The position numbers and the translations under genes were made by a program. Positions 57,491-64,000 of a stretch of 64,000 nucleotides of DNA are shown piece by piece (within the stretch, counting starts at the first letter, position 1; the number at the start of each line of letters is the position of its first letter). The stretch comes from Lucinisca nassula (lineage: Eukaryota > Mollusca > Bivalvia > Lucinida > Lucinidae). The stretch spans positions 86,814 through 150,813 of the forward strand of contig CAUZLF010000743.1 in NCBI GenBank assembly GCA_963580285.1, given 5' to 3'. The notes below the pieces were generated by a model that had not been told where the DNA came from, made no database searches, and saw only the letters and a program-made list of their open reading frames with translations.

Positions 57491-58166
57491 CGTATCATAC
57501 CATATATTGCCAGCCGTAAAAGCGCTTACCGTTAGTACACCGTTGTGATGGAGAATTACATGTCACCACACTACTTTTGAACTGCAGTTCATTTCCAGGT
57601 AGTATAATAATTTATTTAGTCTCGGATTGGCCTTCTGCATAGACTCATCTGAAAATAGCGTTTAAGTGTCTCACCGCGGTGTTCGTACCTGGCTCATGGG
57701 AAATCTGAGACGCCAAGTTCTGCAAAAGGAAGGTAAGATGTTTTTTCCTCGTACTCCGGGTTTCGCCCATCTATGATAAACGATATTAAATTCCGCTACT
57801 GTAACAGAGACAAATTGAAATTCAGAATAATTTTGCTTTCAAAGGCATAGTAGAAGGTTTCTGTGATCTTTTCTTTGTGGTTTCTACACAGTGTCCAACT
57901 ATAAAAGTCGATCATTGGGACTGTTTAATAGTACTCTGCTTTACTTCATTTGAAATGATGTTAAATAACTTCTGAAGTTAGATTCAATTCAAACGATGGA
58001 ATAAATGTAGGAAATCCACTCCTTATGTACACAAAACAGCGGACCAACGTCCGGCAAATAGCGATATGACGTTGCCAAGGTCTTTGAAATTTGATCTAGC
58101 AGACCTCTACAAAGATTGTTCCAATTTGGTATGGGTTTTACGGCCCTTTCAATCCAGATTCTTCAA
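57491..58166. repeat. Segmental-repeat non-satellite part, copy 2
   Basis: Counterpart of 52451-53156 (CATACCATATATTGCCAGC ...), followed by the start of segment U (TTTGAAATTTGATCTAGC). Confidence 0.75.
57668..57790 (+). mobile_element. SINE-B remnant (segmental copy 2)
   Basis: Same fragment as at 52632 with scattered substitutions. Confidence 0.8.
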
Positions 58167-58409
58167 AGTAGAAGTAAAACAAAGATCAGGAGTTGATACA
58201 ATTAACTTACTCCACCCAAAAAGACACCAAAGGGAATGAAATACAAACATTAAGCGACAAGACCATAATGGAAACCTAAACAAAGGAAGGCCATAAGGAC
58301 AGTTACTTTCCCACAAAATGGCCATATGGCCATCCAAAATAAAAAGACAAAAGTGATACACACAGTACGTAACAAACAACAACATAAATAAATCGCCACA
58401 GAAGAGCCG
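58167..58409 (-). mobile_element. Penelope-like 3'-end fragment (T10)
   Basis: Minus-oriented 243 bp from CAAAGTAGAAGTAAAACAAAG to CGCCACAGAAGAGCCG, joined head-on to a plus-oriented fragment. Confidence 0.82.
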
Positions 58410-58507
58410 TCTGGTCGCTTAATGTTTGTGTTTCTTTCCCTTTGGTGTCTTTTATGGGTGGAGTAAGTTAATTGTATCGATTCCTAATCTTTGTTTTACT
58501 TCTACTT
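58410..58507 (+). mobile_element. Penelope-like 3'-end fragment (T11)
   Basis: Plus-oriented last 98 bp, beginning CTGGTCGCTTAATG and ending ACTTCTACTTTG. It and the next ~85 bp are duplicated at 59252-59437. Confidence 0.82.
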
Positions 58508-58590
58508 TGATGTTGCCAGAGTGTTTGGCAAGCGAGTTTTCTTGAAAAGGATAGCATTACAAGTGGTGTGTGTAGTACTTTGGACACTTT

Positions 58591-59034
58591 TCAAAACTGA
58601 CAACGACAAACGCAATAACATGAGTGACCAATCTCACACTCCTTTTGTGTAAATTCATGCCTAACATGTTCAAACTGCGCTAATCGGATTTGACTTTTGT
58701 CATGATTATCCAAAATTATCAGCTCAACGATAATAGCACCCATGCGTACAAATCTCGCTGCCGTGTTGTAAATCGCCACCACGCGCAACTCACCCACTAA
58801 AAAGACATAAAACTGCTTACCGTTACGGAGTCTGATACCTCTATTTTTTCTTGGCGTTACTGGATCCGTGGTAAGAACCCCCGTGTCCATTTCTATCGCA
58901 TAATGCAAAAATCTACACAGATACTCTGGGAGGGGGGTTTTGTCCCCTATTCTACATAACACCGATCCATCAATACTCCGTTGTTTTTTGTCGACAGCAA
59001 GAAACCACTGAAATTCTGGAGCAAAGAAAAACAA
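58591..59034 (-). CDS. Conserved segment U, 147-aa open frame of unknown identity
   Basis: I do not recognise this protein. The frame begins MFFFAPEFQWFLAVD, of which the first part is antisense or UTR sequence of the Penelope-like 3' region (the CCAGAATTTCAGTGGTTTC word). It continues SIDGSVLCRIGDKTPLPEYL, CRFLHYAIEMDTGVLTTDP, GKQFYVFLVGELRVVAIYNT, AARFVRMGAIIVELIILDNH and HEFTQKECEIGHSC. Only this copy is open throughout. The homologues at 53.4-53.9 kb and 63.6-64 kb carry stops and a ~20-bp indel. No start context or splice sites were established. It is probably a transposon- or host-exon-derived fragment carried by the segmental repeat, and possibly not coding at all. Confidence 0.3.
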   Translation of the reverse strand: MFFFAPEFQWFLAVDKKQRSIDGSVLCRIGDKTPLPEYLCRFLHYAIEMDTGVLTTDPVTPRKNRGIRLRNGKQFYVFLVGELRVVAIYNTAARFVRMGAIIVELIILDNHDKSQIRLAQFEHVRHEFTQKECEIGHSCYCVCRCQF

Positions 59035-59049
59035 CAGTAAGACTCCTAT

Positions 59050-59228
59050 GCATGATTTACTAGAAGCTTAGAATATCCCTACACCTGATATTTCCAGCAC
59101 TGCTGTCACCTTTACAAGCACCATATCATCTATTCAGTATCATACGCCCTGTTTTACTCTTACAGTATCATGCTAATACCAGATTTAGTGAGTGAGTAAG
59201 TGAATGAGCGAGCGCCTGAGCGAGTGAG
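59050..59228. repeat. Satellite B, block 13
   Basis: One monomer paralogous to 54480-54640. Confidence 0.8.
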
Positions 59229-59350
59229 TTTTGTTTAGGTTTCAATTATGGTCTGGTCGCTTAATGTTTGTGTTTCTTTCCCTTTGGTGTCTTTGATGGG
59301 TGGAGTAAGTTAATTGTATCGATTCCTAATCTTTGTTTTACTTCTACTTT
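59229..59350 (+). mobile_element. Penelope-like 3'-end fragment (T12)
   Basis: Begins TTGTTTAGGTTTCAATTATGG and ends ACTTCTACTTTG. From 59252 it is nearly identical to 58410 onward, including the satellite flank GATGTTGCCAGAGTGTTTGG, so T11 is a duplicate of T12 or the reverse. Confidence 0.82.
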
Positions 59351-61262
59351 GATGTTGCCAGAGTGTTTGGCAAGCGAGTTTTCTTGAAAAGGATAGCATT
59401 ACAAGTGGTGTGTGTAGTACTTTGGACACTTTTCAAATGCGCCACAGTATCTATTTAGTATGATAAAAACATTTATTGAGATAAAATATCATAATAGCCA
59501 ATGAGTGAGTAGGTAGCTTGTTTTCAGGGATAAAATATATCATTTTAAATGATGTGTTTAGCGCTGTGAACAAATTCCAAATGAACCGTTTTTATAAGCA
59601 CCTGTTTTATTCACAGTATATCATGTTGATACTTGAGTGAATTAGAACGTGAGCGGGTGATTAGCAAGCTTGATTTCGTGGAAACAAAGAAAAGTTTATC
59701 TGACAAGTGTTGCACGGTGGACACCTTCGAAATGTGCCACACTTTATTGACCTGTTCAATGATTGCGCCAATATCCATTTTGTATGTTATTCATATGATA
59801 GTGTGTATATGAGTGAGCGAGTGAGTAAGAATATCATTTTATCGGGTGAGTGTAGCACTGTCATCGCCTTTCAAACGAAGCACAATATATTATGACCTGT
59901 TTAACTCATATATCAAGAGAATACTTTTAGCTAGGAAGTTAGCGAGTTAGTCAATCAGCGAGTGAGTGAAAAAGGGAATGATTAGTGAGTGATTGACCTG
60001 GCGAGGAAATTGAGTGAATGAGTGAGTAGCAAGACGCCACTGCAGATTATGACTTGTCCAATTCACACTATATTATGTGAATACTTGAGGAAGCGATTGA
60101 GTGAGTGTGTGAGTAGCTAAGTTGTTTCATGGAAACAAAGAATATCATTTAATCTGAAGTGTGAGGCACTGTGGACATCTTTGTGATCCAACTTATATAG
60201 GGACCTGTTTAATTGATAATATATCATGAAAAAAAAACTTAAGTGAACACCTAAGTGAATTCGTACGTGACAGGCAAGCTTGTTACCATGGAGACAAACT
60301 ATCTCAATCAATCAGACGAGTGTAGCACTGTGGACAACTTCGAAATGTGCCATATTATATTATTGCATGTGTACATATTGTATCATTGTGGTACTCGAAT
60401 GAGTGAGTGTGTGAGTAAGAAGGGCATTTGAGTGAATGACTTTGTGGCAAGCATGTCTTCATGGAACCAAAGTGAGTGGGTGAGTGGCAACCTTGTTTTC
60501 ATGGAAACAAAATACATCATTTTGTCTGATGTGTGAAGCACTGTGGACACCATCTAAATGTGCAATGTTATATAATGACAAATTTAATTCATATGATATA
60601 ATATAAATACTCGAGTAAGTGTGCGATTGAGAGAATAAGGTGTTTGAGTAAATGGCTATTTGGCAAGCATGTCTTCATAAAAACAAAGACTATCACTTTA
60701 TCTGATATGTGAAGCGCTGTGTAGTGATTATACATAGACAATATGATTTCATTGCCATCATTTCACCTGATACGTGCAGTAGTGTTGACACCTTTAAAAA
60801 GTACCACATTATCTATTCAGTATCACATGCCCCGTTTTATTCAAACAGTATCATGTACAAACTTGAGTGAGTGAGTGAGTGAGTGAACGGGTGCGTGAGT
60901 GTGTGAGTGAGACTGACACTGCATGAGTGTGTGGCAAGCACGTTTCCATGGAAAAAAATGATTTCATTTCAATAGATGTGTGAAGTACTGTGGACACTTT
61001 TCAAATGCGCCACAGTTTCTATTTAGTATGGAATAAACATTTTTTTTTCATTTGCTGAGATAGTGTGTGACTGAGTGACTGACTTGCTAGCTTGTTTTCA
61101 TGTAGCCAAACATATGTGACAAATTCGAAATGAGCCACATTATATAAAGACCTGTTTACTTCATGGTAAATCATGTGAATACTTGGGTGCGTGAGAACAT
61201 GAATGGGTGACTGTGTGGCAAGCCTGTGTTCATGGAAACAAATTGTGGACAAATACGAAATA
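59351..61262. repeat. Satellite B, block 14 (copies 2 and 3)
   Basis: Longest satB block of the right half. 59351-60720 matches 54640-56085, and 60735 onward matches 51651 and 56970 onward. Typical words: TAGCACTGTGGACACC, GAGTGAGTGAGTGAG, CTTGTTTTCATGGAAACAAA. Confidence 0.9.
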
Positions 61263-61269
61263 TGCCATA

Positions 61270-61274
<5 letters not shown>

Positions 61275-61301
<27 letters not shown>

Positions 61302-61450
61302 GGTTTTGGTTTTACCGCCCTTTCAAGATTATTTCACTCATACCGAGCCGATCGTTAATCAGAGGTGGGCGAAAACCGGAGTACCCGGAGAAAAACCACC
61401 TGACCTTCCGTTGCAGAACTTGGCGTTTCACATGTGACCCGAGCGAGGCT
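61275..61450 (-). mobile_element. SINE-B, 5'-truncated, 12-bp target duplication
   Basis: Flanked by GCCATATTATAT (61263-61274 and 61451-61462). A TA tract and T14 on the left are the reverse of its 3' A-rich tail. The right end stops at GAGCGAGGCTC, so the tRNA head upstream of box B is missing. It interrupts a satB monomer whose paralogs at 52.17 and 57.18 kb are empty. Confidence 0.88.
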
Positions 61451-61462
61451 CGCCATATTATA

Positions 61463-61780
61463 TTATGACTTATTTAATGCATATGATAGCATGTGAATAC
61501 GTGCGTGATTGAATGGGTGAGTGTGCGTGCGCGTGTGCTTGCGTCAGTTTTCAGTCAATGAGTATGTTGCAAACATGTCTTCATGGAAACAAAGAATAAC
61601 ATTTTATCTAATGTGTGTACCACATTGCACAACTTCCGAATGTACCAAATTATACAACAACCCATTTAATTCATAGAGTATTATCGAAATACTTTGGGTG
61701 ACTGAGTGCAAGAGTGAAGGAGTGAATAGGGCATCTGTGTGAATGGCTGTGAGGCAAGCATTTCATACCATAAATTGCTA
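61463..61780. repeat. Satellite B, block 15
   Basis: Final satB stretch, paralogous to 52190-52450. Confidence 0.85.
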
Positions 61781-61942
61781 TTCTTACAAGCCCTTACCGG
61801 TAGTACACAGTTGTGATGGAGCATAAAATGTCACAACACTACTTTATGAACTGGAGTTCATTTCCAGGTAGTATAATAATTAATTTACAGGCTCTGATTG
61901 GCCTCCTACATAAACTTATCTGAAAATAGCGTTTAAGTGTCT

Positions 61943-62052
61943 CGCCACGGTGTTCGTACCTGACCAAGGTGACATCTGAGACGCCAAGTTCTGCAAAGGA
62001 AGGTAAGATATTTTTCCGCGTACTCCGGTTTTTGCCCACCTATGATAAACGA
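61943..62052 (+). mobile_element. SINE-B remnant (segmental copy 3)
   Basis: Third copy of the fragment at 52632 and 57668. Confidence 0.8.
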
Positions 62053-62112
62053 TAGTAAATTCCGCTACTGTAACAGAGACAAATTGAAATTCAGACTAAT
62101 TTTGCTTTCAAA

Positions 62113-62177
62113 TAAAAATCAAAAATGAGTTCCTTTAAGAGCAATGAAAACATTCATAAGAAAGAAGATGGGTCATA
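62113..62177 (-). mobile_element. 65-bp retrozyme fragment starting at the ribozyme cleavage site
   Basis: Minus strand: TA, then TGACCCATCTTCTTTC and on to TTTTTGATTTTTA. Flanked by TTCAAA (62107-62112 and 62178-62183), and both paralogs (about 52809, 57838) lack it. The 5' end lies within two bases of the predicted hammerhead cleavage position, and the 3' end is the usual family-1 end. Confidence 0.8.
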
Positions 62178-62533
62178 TTCAAAGGCATATTAGAAGGTTT
62201 CTGTGATTTTTTCTTTGTGGTTTCTACTCAGTATCCAACTATAAAAGTCGATCATTGGGACTGTTCAAAAGTACCATGCTATACTTCATTTGAAATGATG
62301 TTAAAAACTACTTCAAAGTAGTTACATATACATTCCATATTTTTTCAGTTCTGTGGTGGATTGCTTGCTTCCAAAGGATAACCTTTTATGGAACATATTT
62401 AACTTCACTACAGCTGGTGTGTGGGAATGTGTGGCGGCGGTAAAACGTCTCCCTGCCCTACATCATAGTGTAGATTATACGTTCTTGTCCTTTGGGATCA
62501 TTGATTCCACTTTGGGATTTTGAAAATATCTGA

Positions 62534-62579
62534 GGGTCACTGATAAGGCCTATTTGGCCGAAACTAGCTAGTCTGGCCC
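62534..62579 (+). ncRNA. Hammerhead, family 2, one core change
   Basis: GGGTCA, CTGATAA, GGCC-TATTT-GGCC, GAAA, CTAGCTAG, TC, TGGCCC. Stem I pairs with one G-T wobble and stem II perfectly. CTGATAA in place of CTGATGA alters a conserved core G. Predicted cleavage after GTC at 62573. Confidence 0.78.
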
Positions 62580-62795
62580 AGAAAACATATACACTTCATA
62601 TTTGTTCAGTTCTGTGGTGTATTCCTTGCTTCCAAAGGACAACCCTTGTATAGAACACGTTTAACTTCACTACAGCGGGTGTGTGGGAATGTGTGGCGGC
62701 GGTAAAACGTCTCCCTGCCCTACATCATAGTGTAGATTATATTTTCTTGTCCTTTGGGATTATTGATTCCATTGTGGAATTTTGAAAATATCTGA

Positions 62796-62841
62796 GGGTC
62801 ACTGATGAGGCCTAATTGGCCGAAACTAGCGTGTCTGGCCC
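62796..62841 (+). ncRNA. Minimal type I hammerhead ribozyme, family 2
   Basis: GGGTCA, CTGATGA, GGCC-TAATT-GGCC, GAAA, CTAGCGTG, TC, TGGCCC. The core is intact and the cleavage triplet is GTC (after 62835), the commonest natural hammerhead triplet. Stem II (GGCC/GGCC) differs from family 1 (GGCT/AGCC) by a compensated pair. Confidence 0.85.
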
Positions 62842-62921
62842 ATAAAACATATACACTCCATATTTTTTCAGTTCTGTGGTGCATTCCTTGCTTCCAAAGG
62901 ATAACCCTTTTATAGAACATA

Positions 62922-63051
62922 TTTTGAACAATTCAAAAGATGGACTTAATGTAGGAAATTTACTCTTTATGTTTAACAGGAAGATTAGCTCGAATCGAGC
63001 AGGCACGGTCATTCAACTCCGACTGCTAGAACAGTCTTGTTCTACAGTCTA
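62922..63051. repeat. Segmental-repeat piece between retrozymes
   Basis: TTGAACAATTCAAAAGATGG to AACTCCGACTGCTAGAACAG, matching 52942-53055. Confidence 0.75.
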
Positions 63052-63512
63052 CGAAACTACGTAGTATGACCCATCTTCTTTCTTATGAATGTTTTCATTG
63101 CTCTTAAAGGAACTCAGTTTTGATTTTTATTTGCCTTCACTGCAGCTGGTGTTGTGCCGTGTGGCGGCCGTAAAACGTCTCCCCGTACATCAACCATAGT
63201 GCAGTTTATATTTTACTTTTGGTCCTTTGAGATCAGCGTGAATATTCTGAGAAATCAGAAATAAATTATTGGTTTAGACTCATATTCTAGACAGTTTTTA
63301 ATTATTTGGACCCCATTTTGTTTTATATCAGTCTTTGAATCGACTGCACATCGAAATTCGCAAAATTGCAGAATGTTTTCTCTGGCTTTCTTTGCCGGAT
63401 CACTACAGGGTCACTGATGAGGCTTTATTAGCCGAAACTACGTAGTATGACCCATCTTCTTTCTTATGAATGTTTTCATTGCTCTTAAAGGAACTCATTT
63501 TTGATTTTTATT
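63052..63512 (+). mobile_element. Retrozyme-like repeat, family 1, partial dimer with one complete unit
   Basis: Begins in the 3' half of a hammerhead (CGAAACTACGTAGTATGACC) and runs through a complete 381-bp unit (63067-63447) into the second ribozyme. It then continues 65 bp to TTTTTGATTTTTATT. It inserted near GAACAGTCT / GATAGATGCG, which are adjacent at 53055. This is the best copy for defining the monomer. Confidence 0.85.
63408..63453 (+). ncRNA. Minimal type I hammerhead ribozyme, family 1
   Basis: GGGTCA, CTGATGA, GGCT-TTATT-AGCC, GAAA, CTACGTAG, TA, TGACCC. Identical to the motif at 53314 with all core bases intact. Predicted cleavage between 63447 and 63448. Confidence 0.88.
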
Positions 63513-64000
63513 GATAGATGCGAAATCTGTTACAACGTGGCTACCACACTGCCAGCACAAAAACAGCGGGCAAACGTCCGGCAAATAGCGATACGACGCT
63601 ACCAAGGTCTTTGAAATTTGGTATAAACTTCATCTAGTGGACCTTTACCCAGATTGTTCCAATCTGGTATGGGTTTTACGGCCCTTTCACTCCAGATTCT
63701 TCAAAACTGTCAACGACAAATCCGATAACATTAGTGACCAATCTCACACTCCTTTTGTGCAAATTCATGCCCAACGTATTCAAACTACGCTTACCAGATT
63801 TTGCTTTTGTCATGATTATCCAAAATTATCAGCTCAACGCTAATAACACCCATGTGTACAAATCTCGCGACTATGGTGTAAATTGCCCCCACGCGAAACT
63901 CGCCTACTAAAAAGACATAAAACTGCTTACCGTTACGGAGTCTGATGTTTTTTTCTTTTTCTTGGCGCTACTGGGTCCATTCTCTTTGGTACTCGGGTCC
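63513..64000 (-). repeat. Conserved segment U, copy 3 (runs off the window)
   Basis: Matches 53421-53800 and 58086-58870. It starts GATAGATGCGAAATCTG, includes AGATTGTTCCAATCTGGTATG, and reaches TCTTGGCGCTACTGGGTCC at the window edge. The frame seen in copy 2 is interrupted here. Confidence 0.6.

Larger units (their letters stand above)
61781..62330. repeat. Segmental-repeat non-satellite part, copy 3
   Basis: Counterpart of 52451 and 57491, with an inserted 65-bp retrozyme fragment and, at about 62310, the family-2 retrozyme array. Confidence 0.75.
62331..62921 (+). mobile_element. Retrozyme-like tandem array, family 2 (262-bp unit)
   Basis: About 2.3 head-to-tail units. The cleavage-to-cleavage distance is 262 bp (62574-62835). 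The unit contains TTCAGTTCTGTGGTG, CTTGCTTCCAAAGGA, TGTGGCGGCGGTAAAACGTC and GATTTTGAAAATATCTG before the ribozyme. The GTAAAACGTCTCCC and TCCTTTG(G/A)GATCA blocks are shared with family 1, so the families are related. No open frame. Confidence 0.82.

Overview
No intact protein-coding host gene is visible in this window. Almost all of it is satellite DNA and nested, broken transposable elements of a eukaryote. The element mix suggests a marine mollusc, possibly a gastropod: tRNA-headed short retroposons, Penelope-type reverse transcriptase and GIY-YIG remnants, an I/Nimb-like LINE, Tc1/mariner remnants, and a ~163-bp tandem-core element ending in a GAGCC/GGCTC hairpin plus CTAA. That placement is from memory of such repeats and is tentative. 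GC-poor spacers and stop-ridden ORFs fit heterochromatin or a repeat-dense intergenic region.

Layout. Positions 1-16.9 kb are one tandem satellite (satA, 41-bp monomer, two alternating variants) with a ~3.18-kb higher-order repeat present as two tandem copies (about 4729-7907 and 7908-10921) and recurrent short inverted segments. SatA is interrupted by two copies of a Penelope-like 3' region and one 144-bp insertion. From 16.9 to 31 kb lies a graveyard: two Tc1/mariner pseudogenes, a ~110-bp tandem array, a GIY-YIG endonuclease fragment, four short retroposon families (several with clear target-site duplications), palindromic units, and LINE fragments. From 31 to 62 kb the background is a second satellite (satB, ~190-bp monomer carrying GAGT tracts). 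Into it are inserted a Penelope-like reverse transcriptase pseudogene (36.6-39.5 kb) and its rearranged partial copy (47.7-49.9 kb), an I-like LINE (43.7-46.1 kb), a minisatellite element (46.1-47.6 kb), and two ~1.4-1.6 kb insertions. From about 50 kb to the end the sequence is a complex segmental repeat with a ~5-kb unit, seen as about two and a half copies.

Most notable result. A set of short repeats carries what reads as minimal type I hammerhead self-cleaving ribozymes. Core CTGATGA...GAAA, a 6-bp stem I, a 4-bp stem II and a self-complementary stem III are all present. Two related families have unit lengths of about 381-383 bp and 262 bp. They occur as tandem partial dimers, use different cleavage triplets (GTA and GTC), and show compensatory changes in their stems. 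This is the architecture of metazoan retrozymes. One 65-bp insertion with a 6-bp target duplication begins within two bases of the predicted cleavage site, as expected if ribozyme-processed RNA had been reverse transcribed. Penelope-like elements are known to carry hammerhead motifs, and remnants of such elements lie in the same window, so they are plausible but unproven mobilisers.

How the parts relate. Satellites make up the host sequence. Retroposons and retrozymes insert into satellites, into each other and into transposon pseudogenes. Segmental duplication then copies these composites, giving paralogous empty and filled sites within the window.
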